64,000 nucleotides of DNA. It comes from Prochlorococcus marinus str. MIT 0917. GTDB taxonomy: Bacteria > Cyanobacteriota > Cyanobacteriia > PCC-6307 > Cyanobiaceae. Each line of letters starts with the position of its first letter. Position 1 is the stretch's first letter. The DNA lies in contig NZ_CP114784.1 in assembly GCF_027359575.1 (NCBI RefSeq), positions 372,001 through 436,000 on the forward strand, read 5' to 3'. The notes below the pieces were generated by a model, which made no database searches, was not told the DNA's origin, and worked only from the letters and a program-made list of their open reading frames with translations. Below are positions 20,706-29,607 of this stretch, one piece after another. The translations under genes were made by a program, and so were the position numbers.

Positions 20706-20906
20706 TTATCCCTGACTAAGGTACTCAAACAACACATTATTAAAACCTAACTCTTCGGCTGAATATTCAAGCATCAAATTGTCAGACTCTATCTGGGAGC
20801 GGAAGGATCTAATTTCATCGGATTCATCTTCTGATGGAGGAATTCCGTCGACAACATCAAAGATAATGTTTTGTCGAACAATTTCTGCAAGAACTTCATT
20901 TGCCAT
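20706..20906 (-). CDS. Small acidic hypothetical protein (66 aa)
   Basis: Starts MANEVLAEIVRQNIIFDVVD and contains PPSEDESDEIRSFRSQIESD. Acidic and helical, with no membrane segment. It converges on the gene at 20284. Function unknown; coding is supported by composition and by the lack of a rival frame. Confidence 0.6.
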   Translation of the reverse strand: MANEVLAEIVRQNIIFDVVDGIPPSEDESDEIRSFRSQIESDNLMLEYSAEELGFNNVLFEYLSQG

Positions 20907-21130
20907 AATGACGAAACTTAGTACTTATAAATACATAGCCAATATTTGTAATCTATAAAAGCAAATAAAACATTCCTTTACGAAAGCTCAACTAGAGGGC
21001 ATGACATCTTCGTGATTAGCAAAAACCTATTTTCTCATTAAATCACCTATTACTTTCGCCCCGCAATGCATAATAACTTTACAAAAATTCACTTATGCTT
21101 TAAATTCCTTTACAAATAAGTTTTTGAATT

Positions 21131-22171
21131 GTGCTTCTACAAGGAGAAGATGTCGAGTCAACTGTAAGCAAGAAGACTGTCATAGCAGTCACAATGGCTA
21201 CAAGCAGACAAGGTATAGGAGTAGTTAAAGAACTAAGCAAAACAAATAAATATCAAATACGTGCAATCACAAGAAATTTAAACAGCTCAAAAGCTTTTGG
21301 GCTTGAAAAACTAAAGAATGTTGAACTAGTTAAAGGAGATTTAATGGATCCTGAAAGCCTCAAAAGAGCTTTTGATGGTGTAGAAGTGATTTTTGGTAAT
21401 ACAACTCCTACAAAAGGTTGGAAATTATTTAGAGGAAGTATTGTTAGGTCGTATGAATTGGAACAAGGTTTTAACCTGATAAATCAAGTTAAAATTGCAT
21501 ACGAAAAAGGGAAGTTAAATCATTTTATATTTAGCTCAATAAGCAAAGGAAAAGATCCACTAAAAAATGACCTGGCTCCAGGACATTTTACGAGTAAATG
21601 GGATATAGAGGAATATATCGAAAGATTAGAACTTAAAAGAATTACTACAATATTAAGGCCAGTGAGTTACTTTGAAAACTTCGAAAATAAATTACCCGGC
21701 TACAGTATTTCGAAGAATATATTCCCTGGAATAGTTGGGAAAAATTTTAAGTGGCAAACCATAGCGGTAGAGGATATAGGTAAATGGGTAAGGGGCGTTT
21801 TATCAAAACCAGAGAAATATAAGAATCAATCTATAAATATTGCCGGTGAAGAGCTGACAGGGTTAGAAATGGCGATGACTCTCCAAAGAATAGTTTCTTC
21901 AGAAGGGATTCAAACCAATTATTTAATGATACCGAGAGCAGCAATTAAGCTCTTGGAATACGACATAGGAGTAATGGCAGATTGGATTGAAAGATCAGGA
22001 TATGGTGCCGATATGGTTAAACTGAAAATGATTCAGAAAGAATTAGATATTGTTCCTACATCTCTTAGAGACTGGTTAAAAGCGAAACTTGAAAATGAGA
22101 ATAAGACTCGAAATTCATCGGCAAGGCAATGGAAAGGTTCACAATGGAAACTGCAATGGGATAAGCAATAG
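21131..22171 (+). CDS. NmrA-like NAD(P)-binding protein
   Basis: 346 residues of the atypical SDR type: MATSRQGIGVVKELSKTN is the nucleotide loop, IRAITRN the second strand, GDLMDPESLKRAFDGVEVIF the following block, then FIFSSISKG and ILRPVSYFENF. NmrA-like proteins sense redox state or reduce small substrates; which applies here is unknown. The GTG start at 21131 has no clear ribosome-binding site. An AAGGAG at 21141 sits before an out-of-frame ATG at 21150, so the true start may be further inside. The extended basic C-terminus (SSARQWKGSQWKLQW) is unusual. Confidence 0.85.
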   Translation: MLLQGEDVESTVSKKTVIAVTMATSRQGIGVVKELSKTNKYQIRAITRNLNSSKAFGLEKLKNVELVKGDLMDPESLKRAFDGVEVIFGNTTPTKGWKLFRGSIVRSYELEQGFNLINQVKIAYEKGKLNHFIFSSISKGKDPLKNDLAPGHFTSKWDIEEYIERLELKRITTILRPVSYFENFENKLPGYSISKNIFPGIVGKNFKWQTIAVEDIGKWVRGVLSKPEKYKNQSINIAGEELTGLEMAMTLQRIVSSEGIQTNYLMIPRAAIKLLEYDIGVMADWIERSGYGADMVKLKMIQKELDIVPTSLRDWLKAKLENENKTRNSSARQWKGSQWKLQWDKQ

Positions 22172-22197
22172 AGTTTATAAATTCTGTATCTATAAAC

Positions 22198-22368
22198 TTA
22201 TAAACCATTAACATCAATTGATTTTGCTATAGATCTGAGGAGTTCAACTATTTCACTGTCATCGCAGCAGGTATCTTCCTTAAGCTCTATACATAGATCT
22301 CTAATAGAAACATTAGTAGACCACCAAATTCCTGAGGTTTCCGTATCATCAAAACTAAACTTAGACAT
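22198..22368 (-). CDS. 56-residue protein of a Cys-containing family, member A
   Basis: Begins MSKFSFDDTETSGIWWSTNV and contains LCIELKEDTCCDDSEIVELL. It shares the core LK-x-x-T-x-C-x-[ND/D]-x-x-[IV]...L with proteins at 28338, 39481 and 47197, all on the minus strand and 56-57 residues long. Soluble and helical; function unknown. Confidence 0.6.
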   Translation of the reverse strand: MSKFSFDDTETSGIWWSTNVSIRDLCIELKEDTCCDDSEIVELLRSIAKSIDVNGL

Positions 22369-22389
22369 TAGATCAAATCTAATTAAAGA

Positions 22390-22626
22390 CTATGAAAATT
22401 TTTGAGGATCAGTAGATGAACTATCTAAAGCTTTCAATTCATCAGGCAAATCTATATCTAAACTTTCTAATAAGTTCTTTAAAACGATTTTATTATTTAT
22501 TTTATTTTTGCCAGATCTAAAATTGAAATAAATGTAAATCAGAGAAAAAATGCCAAAAAATATAAAAAAGGAATATAAATAAGTACTGTTGCTCATTAAA
22601 AAATTTAATACCTTTTTTATATTCAT
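22390..22626 (-). CDS. Small single-pass membrane protein
   Basis: 78 residues from ATG 22626: hydrophobic helix YLYSFFIFFGIFSLIYIYF, then a basic stretch and an acidic tail LLESLDIDLPDELKALDSSS. The frame extends to 22647. The layout, a TM helix with a cytosolic acidic tail, recalls the membrane proteins at 28572 and 51161, but I cannot align them convincingly. Confidence 0.5.
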   Translation of the reverse strand: MNIKKVLNFLMSNSTYLYSFFIFFGIFSLIYIYFNFRSGKNKINNKIVLKNLLESLDIDLPDELKALDSSSTDPQKFS

Positions 22627-22910
22627 ACCAAATCGGATAAAAATCAATAAAAGTTAAAAAAATAATAAGAAAATGGTAGAATAAACACAATCAGAGAAAA
22701 AAAAAAGAATATGATAAGTATTTATGACTAGACCAATAGGCATCGATATGCTGCATGCTAACTGAGAGAACCTATAGAATTAGACAAACACGCAAAAAAA
22801 ATAAAAGATAGTAGAATTTATTAAAATTTAAGAAAATAATTCACTATTTGTATATATAGAAAAAACCATCAAATAACATAATAATATATTTTATAATTAT
22901 TATAAGATTT

Positions 22911-23081
22911 ATGATTACAAACATAAGTTATATATTTTTAATCTCAGTACTATTAATTTTTGGTGGCTGGGCGTTTAAAGCTTTGATCTCAGTAGCTCAA
23001 GGAAAACCTGTAGAAATAAATTTCAAAAACCCTCTTAATTTAAAGGCAAGATGGCCGAAAGAAACTAAAGAGAAAAAATAA
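22911..23081 (+). CDS. Small membrane protein (56 aa)
   Basis: ATG 22911: MITNISYIFLISVLLIFGGW forms one helix, followed by FKALISVAQGKPVEI and a basic tail ending KETKEKK. The 263 bp before it hold no convincing gene. Function unknown. Confidence 0.55.
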   Translation: MITNISYIFLISVLLIFGGWAFKALISVAQGKPVEINFKNPLNLKARWPKETKEKK

Positions 23082-23179
23082 TTATCTAAGAACTAAAACA
23101 TATAGTTTCCATAGCGTTATAAAGCCTTTTGTTCAATTATTATAAATAGACTATTTAATTTAGTTGAATCCAAATTTAA

Positions 23180-23338
23180 ATGCTTGAATCCTTAGATCCA
23201 TTCCAGCAACTATTATTAGGTGTAACTAGTATAGGGTTACTAATGATAGTTTTAGTAATTTTCCTTACTGCAAGTCCTAACTTTGAAAATACAGATAGAT
23301 TAAAAAAGATCCTTGACTTGTTTGAAAAAAAGAAATAA
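23180..23338 (+). CDS. Small membrane protein (52 aa)
   Basis: ATG 23180: MLESLDPFQQLLLGVTSIGL leads into a hydrophobic helix LLMIVLVIFLTASPNFE and a basic helix DRLKKILDLFEKKK. Clean start, stop and topology; same strand as the preceding 56-residue gene. Function unknown. Confidence 0.55.
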   Translation: MLESLDPFQQLLLGVTSIGLLMIVLVIFLTASPNFENTDRLKKILDLFEKKK

Positions 23339-23485
23339 ATCCCTAATTAAAGGAGAAAGGATACAATACAAATTAAGTTATTGAAGATTAAACTTGATTA
23401 ATTTGCTAATATTTTCAAAGGATAACTTAGTCAGATCAATCTCTAAATCATAAGTAATGTTGAAAATAAACAAACATTTCTAGAG

Positions 23486-23737
23486 ATGCTAAAGGAATTA
23501 TTCGACAATAACAAATACCTCATTTGTGCAGGCTTGAGTACTTTATCTCTCGTATTCACTTCATTCTCAATTATTTCCGTATCGAAATCCGTTAAGGAGA
23601 TATCAACAGAGTTAGAACCGATTTCAGCATGGGCTGACTCGCAAAATGAATGCATCACGAAAACATTTCGCATCGACGGCAAGAATACACAGGGAATGCC
23701 CTCTAAGGTTTGGAGCTGTAATGGAGGAGGACAGTAA
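23486..23737 (+). CDS. Membrane-anchored or exported small protein
   Basis: 83 residues: hydrophobic segment YLICAGLSTLSLVFTSFSII, then SVKEISTELEPISAWADSQ and a C-terminal part with two Cys (ECITKTFRIDG and KVWSCNGGGQ). The layout suggests an uncleaved or cleaved signal with a small extracytoplasmic domain closed by a disulfide. No family recognised. Confidence 0.6.
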   Translation: MLKELFDNNKYLICAGLSTLSLVFTSFSIISVSKSVKEISTELEPISAWADSQNECITKTFRIDGKNTQGMPSKVWSCNGGGQ

Positions 23738-23759
23738 CTTTTACTTTATTTAGTATGTA

Positions 23760-23942
23760 CTAGGACTCCCCCCACCTCTTTCCAATTTCATATCCCCATT
23801 GCTTTGCAAGTTGGACTACATCTTCATGTGATTTACAATTAATAAATAATTTATACTTTTCAGGCGAATTATTAATTAATTCAACCAATTGATTTAATTG
23901 ATCAATTTTAAATAGGAACTTTTCAAAATCTTGTTTAGACAT
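23760..23942 (-). CDS. Nif11-like leader-type peptide, no core
   Basis: 60 residues beginning MSKQDFEKFLFKIDQLNQLV; the later SHEDVVQLAKQWGYEIGK matches the Nif11 pattern (a.d.eev..lA...Gy). Nif11 domains serve as leaders of lanthipeptide (prochlorosin) precursors in this group. Here the chain stops soon after the leader and there is no Gly-Gly or Cys/Ser/Thr-rich core, so it is probably a stand-alone Nif11 protein. A relative lies at 29232. Confidence 0.7.
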   Translation of the reverse strand: MSKQDFEKFLFKIDQLNQLVELINNSPEKYKLFINCKSHEDVVQLAKQWGYEIGKRWGES

Positions 23943-24048
23943 TTTAAATTAAAATATTAAAATATAGAATCGATTTATATTAGAAATTTAAATTAGTGAA
24001 GAACCAGATAAAGATCATTTAATAGTTATTTAGAAATGATTATATTTA

Positions 24049-25263
24049 TTATTGTGAGTGGTTGGGTTGTTTCCAAACATATCTATCAATCGCATAATCT
24101 TTCTTTACTGCAACACAATTTGTAGCTATGTGCCATAGAGACTTGTGGATTGGAGTGGGATTGTATAGATATACTTTAGGGAATTTATTTTTTAATATTC
24201 TCGTAGCAAGTCTTGCATGATAGTGAGGTACTGTCGGTTCTATATGATGAATAGCGTGAGTAGAACCAATTGAGTGATGAAGAAAATCTAATATTTTTCC
24301 ATAAGGTCTATCGATAGATAAGAATGCCCCTCTCATATAGGAAAATTGGGTAGCACCAAGATGAGGGACATCAGTATCTGTATGATGAAGCCATGTATAT
24401 ATAACTAGCCAAATGTTAACAACAATTAGAGGACCTAAATAGAGACTAATCATAGAATTTACCCCAAAGAGAAAAGACCAAAAGGTTAATAAAAACAACA
24501 TAAAAGCAATTCCCCAGTCTGATATCCATACCTTTTTTGCCCATACGGATGGCCATAGTTTTTTCGAGAAGGGGGCTGCAGGCCAGAAATGATTACTGGT
24601 CCCATAACGAGGTCCACCTGTTTTACCAAGAAGTAAATAAGCAGGCCATCCAACAATCAAGTGAAGGAATAGTTGATTAAAGCCATACAAAATCTTCCCA
24701 AAGAATATAGAAGACTCCATTTCCTTTTCACCGCCTTTTTTTTCAGAATGACCATCACCAGAGATCACAACTGGAACATGGGTTTCTCCATCCGTAATGT
24801 GATTGGTAAAAGCATGATGTACAGCATGCGACCTTTGCCAAGAAAAGTATGGAACAAGTAAAAAAGAATGAAGACAATACCCGACAAGGGTTTCTAATTT
24901 ACGATTATCTGAAAATGCTCCATGTCCACATTCATGAGCTAAAACCCAAAGTCCCATAGAAGTTGTACCAGAGAGTAATGCATATAAAATCCAAATTGGA
25001 ATCATGCCTTTGGTAAGAGGAATAGAGAGACCTAGCAAAACAACAAAAATCTGAATTATTACTGTCCTGGAGAGATAAAAAAGGGATCTTTTCGTTTGGC
25101 GAGTAAAACAGTGCTTAGGGATCGCTTCTCTAACTTCTTTTCTAGAGGGGATATCATCCATTGAAATGTTTAAAGCTTTCCCATTTAAACCTGAAGGAAG
25201 AAAAGTCCTATTGTTATTTACGTTATTGACTCTATCGAAATTAGTAAGCAGACTTTTTTCCAA
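24049..25263 (-). CDS. Membrane fatty-acid desaturase (DesA-like)
   Basis: 404 residues with the three iron-binding His boxes: HECGH at 110-114, HAVHH at 146-150 and HAIHH at 336-340, plus hydrophobic segments around 66-105 and 255-290. The box spacing and HHIEPTVPHYHA fit a delta-12 (omega-6) acyl-lipid desaturase that adds a double bond to membrane lipids; exact regiospecificity is inferred. The gene is alone on this strand, with a 190-bp upstream region that must hold the promoter. Confidence 0.9.
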   Translation of the reverse strand: MEKSLLTNFDRVNNVNNNRTFLPSGLNGKALNISMDDIPSRKEVREAIPKHCFTRQTKRSLFYLSRTVIIQIFVVLLGLSIPLTKGMIPIWILYALLSGTTSMGLWVLAHECGHGAFSDNRKLETLVGYCLHSFLLVPYFSWQRSHAVHHAFTNHITDGETHVPVVISGDGHSEKKGGEKEMESSIFFGKILYGFNQLFLHLIVGWPAYLLLGKTGGPRYGTSNHFWPAAPFSKKLWPSVWAKKVWISDWGIAFMLFLLTFWSFLFGVNSMISLYLGPLIVVNIWLVIYTWLHHTDTDVPHLGATQFSYMRGAFLSIDRPYGKILDFLHHSIGSTHAIHHIEPTVPHYHARLATRILKNKFPKVYLYNPTPIHKSLWHIATNCVAVKKDYAIDRYVWKQPNHSQ

Positions 25264-25454
25264 TTTTCATAACACGATTAAGGTTCACATACGACGTTAC
25301 TATTCAAGAGTGCTATGAGGCTATAGGAATTTCTAACTTTCACAAAAATAGCTCCTGAATTAACTATAAAATCTAATTAAAGTCAAAATATTAAATAAAG
25401 TTTTTAATGGAAATTCGCTTTAAAAGTGATAAAGTATACTTATATGTTTACAAT

Positions 25455-25631
25455 TTATTTATTCCTGCTTTCTGGATATTCAACCGATCCGTCAGCCTTC
25501 CTAACGGGTTTAGAATATAAAACTCTTAATAAACCTTTTGTATCCATGTTTGGACTTGTTATTAAAAAGCTAATAAGAAAGAAACCACCAAATATAAGTA
25601 ATATAAGTACAAGTGGCAAACTTAGTCCCAT
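25455..25631 (-). CDS. Small membrane protein (58 aa)
   Basis: From ATG 25631: MGLSLPLVLILLIFGGFFLI forms the helix, followed by a tail DTKGLLRVLYSKPVRKADGS. The frame is open to 25661. A plus-strand frame covers the same bases but reads as low-complexity Lys/Ser/Asn, so I prefer the minus strand. Function unknown. Confidence 0.6.
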   Translation of the reverse strand: MGLSLPLVLILLIFGGFFLISFLITSPNMDTKGLLRVLYSKPVRKADGSVEYPESRNK

Positions 25632-25747
25632 CTCTGAATATGATAATAAGAATAAATACATTCCTAGTACTATAAAATAAATATAAACTTTTTAATTTTA
25701 ATAGCTTTCATAAAGATAGAAGCAAATGTAAATGATTACAAAATAAT

Positions 25748-26440
25748 CTATAATTGAATTTTCTCAAAAGGTTTCTCAACAATACCATTATTATCCAGAA
25801 ATACATTATAAGTGTTTTTATTGTTTTTGAAACTTACATTTTTAAATGGTTTACCGTCAATAAAGTGAATGGCAGAACCGCCTTCAATAGAAATGCAATT
25901 AGTTACTTTTTTTTCAAGTAGTATTTTTTTTACGTAAGGAATACGTGAAGGTTCCTCATCATAATGAGGACAACAAGTCCCACTAATAAAATTTAAACAA
26001 GGTAATATCCTTAATTCGTTATCCCATGAGTCAGTAATACCACTTGTAAACCAACAAATTGCACCTGCACTAACACCGCTCATGATTACACCTTTATTGT
26101 AAGCATTTTTAAGTAATTGACTCATCCCCCAATCATTCCAAATCGAAAGCATGCTCTTTGTATTTCCACCACCAACAAATACAATATCTTGTTCCATAAT
26201 ATGATTCTCTAAATCGATAGTTCTTTTAAAAAATTCAATATGACTAGGAATGCACTTCAGGCGAGTAAAAATAGAATAAAAACGTACTATATAGCTATCA
26301 TTATCGCCAGTTGCTGTTGGTAAGAAGCAAATTTTTGGGTTAGTCTTACCTGAAATATTAAGCAAATATTCTTCTATTAACTGAGATGAATTCTTTCTAC
26401 CAAAGCCACCACCGCCTATTGCGATAATATGTTTTTTCAA
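25748..26440 (-). CDS. Peptidase E-like (family S51) protein
   Basis: 230 residues of the class I amidotransferase-like fold used by peptidase E and cyanophycinase. The nucleophile elbow is SGVSAGAICW with Ser124; GGGNTKSML at 90-98 is the second conserved block, and IIAIGGGGFG starts the chain. It probably cleaves N-terminal Asp- or related dipeptides in the cytoplasm. The chain is short enough to be peptidase E rather than cyanophycinase. It is separated by about 100 bp from the SDR gene on the same strand. Confidence 0.85.
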   Translation of the reverse strand: MKKHIIAIGGGGFGRKNSSQLIEEYLLNISGKTNPKICFLPTATGDNDSYIVRFYSIFTRLKCIPSHIEFFKRTIDLENHIMEQDIVFVGGGNTKSMLSIWNDWGMSQLLKNAYNKGVIMSGVSAGAICWFTSGITDSWDNELRILPCLNFISGTCCPHYDEEPSRIPYVKKILLEKKVTNCISIEGGSAIHFIDGKPFKNVSFKNNKNTYNVFLDNNGIVEKPFEKIQL

Positions 26441-26544
26441 GGGTTAAATATATTCTTTTCATATAGTACAACGAATAAATACATAAAAGAAAAAATCTAT
26501 CTAAATTCTTGAAGAGATAGATTTTAGTTAATTAAAATAAAAAC

Positions 26545-27264
26545 TTACCATGGAATAACTGTGCGATCCCATGCTAAAAAATTACCGGAATCAGATGTTT
26601 TTTGTGAAGAGATAATATTAATTAAGTATTCTGTTGATTCAGCGGGAGTAAAGAGTTTATTTTTAGGAACACTAGATTGAAAAGGTTTTGATAATTTCGT
26701 GTCACAAGTCCCTGGATGCAAGATAGATACAATTGATAAAGGGAATTTTCGACGCCATTCAATACTGAGAGTTTTTAAAAATTGGTTCTGAGCAGCTTTA
26801 GAAGCCCTATATGAATACCAACCACCAAGCCTATTATCACCAATACTACCTACCCTGGCACTTAAACTTGCATAGGAGAATGGAACTTCTGGTCTGATAA
26901 ATTTTTCTATACTTTTAGCTATCAAAATGGGGGCAAAAGCATTAATAGAAAAATTCTTGATAATATTAGACCGATTTATATGTGAAAGTCTCTTTTCAGG
27001 TTTTAAATGACTTGAGTGAAGAAAACCACTTGTATTTATGACTAGACGAAGTGGCTTCTTAAATAGTGAAATTTGGTTTTCAAAAGAAATAAATGAATGA
27101 TCATTCTCTAAGTCTAAATATATCGCATTTTGACTTTTTAGATTTCTCCCACAGACAAAAACATCCAACTTTGGTGATACAGTTGTCAAATAATCTGACA
27201 TACATTTACCAATATCACCAGCACCAATAATTAGAGCTATTCCATCCCAATCTCGAATTGTCAT
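26545..27264 (-). CDS. Short-chain dehydrogenase/reductase
   Basis: 239 residues: LIIGAGDIGKCMSDYL is the NAD(P)-binding loop, LVINTSGFLH the strand-4 block, YASLSARVGSIGDNRLGGW carries the catalytic Ser region, and YSYRASKAAQNQFLKTLS gives the YxxxK pair. This is the C-factor-like SDR subgroup. Substrate unknown. It is probably an operon partner of the peptidase E-like gene. Confidence 0.87.
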   Translation of the reverse strand: MTIRDWDGIALIIGAGDIGKCMSDYLTTVSPKLDVFVCGRNLKSQNAIYLDLENDHSFISFENQISLFKKPLRLVINTSGFLHSSHLKPEKRLSHINRSNIIKNFSINAFAPILIAKSIEKFIRPEVPFSYASLSARVGSIGDNRLGGWYSYRASKAAQNQFLKTLSIEWRRKFPLSIVSILHPGTCDTKLSKPFQSSVPKNKLFTPAESTEYLINIISSQKTSDSGNFLAWDRTVIPW

Positions 27265-27394
27265 GATATTAAGAGACTAAACTCAATACTAGAGAAATCA
27301 TTTCATAAGCGAGAGGTCCAATCACTACATTTATCTAAACTAATTATCTAATATAATAATTGAAAGTATATAATAAAAAAAATATACTTATATC

Positions 27395-27499
27395 ATGGAA
27401 AATGACTGGTTGTATGAATTTCAAACATATATTAAGAGATTTGCACTTCTAATAATTCTGATTTTGATTATATTATTAATAATATTAGTCATATTTTGA
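27395..27499 (+). CDS. 34-residue hydrophobic peptide
   Basis: ATG 27395: MENDWLYEFQTYIKRFALLI then 14 further residues that are nearly all Ile and Leu. One membrane helix with a charged cytosolic head. Similar in type to the 34-residue peptides at 37121 and 52025. Coding is likely but not certain. Confidence 0.4.
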   Translation: MENDWLYEFQTYIKRFALLIILILIILLIILVIF

Positions 27500-27572
27500 T
27501 ATCGTAAAAAAAGCAAATCATTAGAGTAATCCACCATATAAAAAATCGACAGTTATATTGGAAGAAAAAAGC

Positions 27573-28313
27573 ATGACTATAAAAGCAACTTACTACGGAG
27601 CAAATGGTTGGCTTATTGAATTGGATAAAACAAGAATTTTGATTGACCCTTGGTTAAATGGCGATTTGACTTTCCCTCCTGGAGATTGGCTAATAAAGGG
27701 GGAGTTAGGTAAAGAAATTGAGATCCCCAGAGGGATTAATTTTTTATTACTAACTCAAGGCCAACCTGATCATGCCCATCCTCCAACACTAGAGAAAATA
27801 AATAAAAGTATTCCAGTAATAGCTTCACAAGCAGCTAGCAATGTTGTTGGTAAACTTGGTTTTACCAAAATAAACATACTGAAACCTGGTGAAACCTATA
27901 AAAAGAACAATATAAATATTCAAGCTTCATCAGGTGCGTCAGTACCAAATGTTGAAAATGGATACATTATTGAATCAGATATAGATTCAATTTATATCGA
28001 GCCACATGGTTTTCTTGATAAGACAATTAAACATAGAAATATAGATTTAGTAATAACCCCAGTAATAGATTTTTCATTACCACTCGCAGGAAAATTTATT
28101 AAAGGAAAAACTGTACTACCTCAATTAATAAAGCTATTTAATCCAACAACAATTTTAGCAAGTACAACAGGGGGAGATATTACTTTTACAGGATTAATAA
28201 ATAATTTAATCAAAGTTGATGGTTCAGTTGAAGATATGAGCTTATTGAAAGATAGTAGTACTAATTTTATTAATCCTGAACCATTAAAAGAATATAAATT
28301 CGAAAAAATCTAA
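27573..28313 (+). CDS. Metallo-beta-lactamase-fold protein, substituted metal motif
   Basis: 246 residues from ATG 27573 (the frame opens at a TTG at 27558). TYYGANGWLIELDKTRILID and a following DPW block are typical of the UlaG/L-type MBL fold. The usual THxHxDH is TQGQPDHAHPP, so two of the His are Gln while Asp-His remain. A second half-site is HRNIDLVITP. Related cyanobacterial proteins carry similar substitutions, so it may be a conserved non-canonical subfamily. Hydrolase activity is therefore uncertain. Confidence 0.85.
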   Translation: MTIKATYYGANGWLIELDKTRILIDPWLNGDLTFPPGDWLIKGELGKEIEIPRGINFLLLTQGQPDHAHPPTLEKINKSIPVIASQAASNVVGKLGFTKINILKPGETYKKNNINIQASSGASVPNVENGYIIESDIDSIYIEPHGFLDKTIKHRNIDLVITPVIDFSLPLAGKFIKGKTVLPQLIKLFNPTTILASTTGGDITFTGLINNLIKVDGSVEDMSLLKDSSTNFINPEPLKEYKFEKI

Positions 28314-28337
28314 ATAATGATAAGTCGTCTATATATA

Positions 28338-28511
28338 TTATTTCTTTTCTTGATTAATATAAAAGTGAGATACTTCGTTTAGCATTTTAATGACGACTTC
28401 GTTACCACACTTAGTTCTTTCTTGAAGTCTCATACATGCTTCTTTGATATTAACAAAAGCATCTTCCCTCATCTCAGATAGTTGTTCTTCTGAATATTCT
28501 GCTTTACCCAT
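28338..28511 (-). CDS. 57-residue protein of the Cys-containing family, member B
   Basis: MGKAEYSEEQLSEMREDAFV followed by KEACMRLQERTKCGNEVVIK and a C-terminal helix ending FYINQEKK. It aligns with members at 22198, 39481 and 47197 on L[KQ]-x-x-T-x-C-x-N-x-x-[IV]. Soluble; function unknown. Confidence 0.62.
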   Translation of the reverse strand: MGKAEYSEEQLSEMREDAFVNIKEACMRLQERTKCGNEVVIKMLNEVSHFYINQEKK

Positions 28512-28571
28512 TTTACTTAAACAATTTCATTTAATATTAGTATACCAATACGTTAAAAGACCAAAATCAAA

Positions 28572-28904
28572 CTAAGTATTAATTAAATCTGATAATGACT
28601 TGAATTGCTTACGATATTTTACAAGTGTTTTTAAATCTGGAAAACCTCCTGATGATAGTTTATTTAAGAATGATTTCTCAAATCCTAGTATTGACTGAGA
28701 AGATCCTTTCTCATCATCACTGCTAAATAATGGTTTTGTCTTCTCATATAGCTTCTGATAAACATCTAAATCAGATTCGTTATCAAAAACAGACCCGTCT
28801 TCTGCTGTAAAAGATTTTTTATTAATACTTTTAAACAAATATAATCCAAGAAATACTATTGCAACCAAGATAAAAATAGCTATAGCTATTAATGTAATAT
28901 CCAT
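28572..28904 (-). CDS. Single-pass membrane protein (110 aa)
   Basis: N-terminal helix MDITLIAIAIFILVAIVFLG, then a soluble acidic domain with SFTAEDGSVFDNESDLDVYQ and a C-terminal helical part FPDLKTLVKYRKQFKSLSDL. It should be anchored with the domain in the cytoplasm. No family recognised. Confidence 0.65.
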   Translation of the reverse strand: MDITLIAIAIFILVAIVFLGLYLFKSINKKSFTAEDGSVFDNESDLDVYQKLYEKTKPLFSSDDEKGSSQSILGFEKSFLNKLSSGGFPDLKTLVKYRKQFKSLSDLINT

Positions 28905-29058
28905 AAATTTTTTTAAGAGTTACAATCTATCTTAGTTGAAAAGGAAAGAAAATGGGAAAATATCATTATTAAATTGAGCAGGATCACATAGAGTCTACTC
29001 TTAGTTATGTGTGATCAATTTATAACTGACACATTATATAGATATCTATATAATAATA

Positions 29059-29226
29059 TTGAACGAATATTTAACTAAAGTGAATTTTAATTCTATAATT
29101 TTTATTATATTTATATTAACTATGTCAATATTTATTTATTTAATCAACAGGCGAAAGAGAAACTACTATCTTAATGCCGGTAAAAAGTGGGATAGAATAG
29201 TTAATGAGCTAAGAAGAAGAAAATAG
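29059..29226 (+). CDS. Small membrane protein (55 aa)
   Basis: TTG 29059 (or GTG 29080): hydrophobic helix NSIIFIIFILTMSIFIYLI followed by a strongly basic tail INRRKRNYYLNAGKKWDRIV. The positive-inside rule places the tail in the cytoplasm. Ends 5 bp from the end of the convergent Nif11-like gene. Confidence 0.5.
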   Translation: MNEYLTKVNFNSIIFIIFILTMSIFIYLINRRKRNYYLNAGKKWDRIVNELRRRK

Positions 29227-29231
29227 ACTTT

Positions 29232-29447
29232 TTAATTATATTCTCCTGGTACATCATTCTTTTGTACAGTAACTCTTCCAACTTTTTTACCTGAAAATCG
29301 AAGCAATTCATCGCCTGAGAATTCAAACCCCAACCGTAAGGCAATCAAGGCAACGTCATCTGCCGTTGAGGAAGAAAGAACTTCATCTTTTAAAGTGTCA
29401 TCTTTCTGCATTTCATTTAAAAATCTTCTTAAGTGATCTAGTGACAT
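29232..29447 (-). CDS. Nif11-like peptide (71 aa)
   Basis: MSLDHLRRFLNEMQKDDTLK then STADDVALIALRLGFEFSGD, a close fit to the Nif11 domain, including the conserved acidic-VA-x-LG-F-F-x-x-x-E/D-L ending. The tail after the leader is RFSGKKVGRVTVQKNDVPGE, with no Cys and no double-glycine site, so it does not look like a lanthipeptide core. Confidence 0.8.
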   Translation of the reverse strand: MSLDHLRRFLNEMQKDDTLKDEVLSSSTADDVALIALRLGFEFSGDELLRFSGKKVGRVTVQKNDVPGEYN

Positions 29448-29607
29448 TTAAGAAAAGCAAATACATTAATTTGAAAAATTACTTTAGATTATGAAAGACC
29501 TATTTAATTAAATATTAATGAAATAACAACAAAATATAAATATTTAACTCGGTAATTAATCAATAAATGAAAATAAAATGTATAGTTAATAAGTTCCTGT
29601 ACCTACA

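Noticed and set aside
22722-22764. Short frame MTRPIGIDMLHAN
   Set aside because: Only 13 codons and no extension in any frame; looks like chance, although the sequence before it is A-rich like a leader.
25426-25680. Plus-strand frame of 84 codons opposite the membrane protein at 25455
   Set aside because: Lys-, Ser- and Asn-rich with no start context; the minus strand reads a clear helix and tail.
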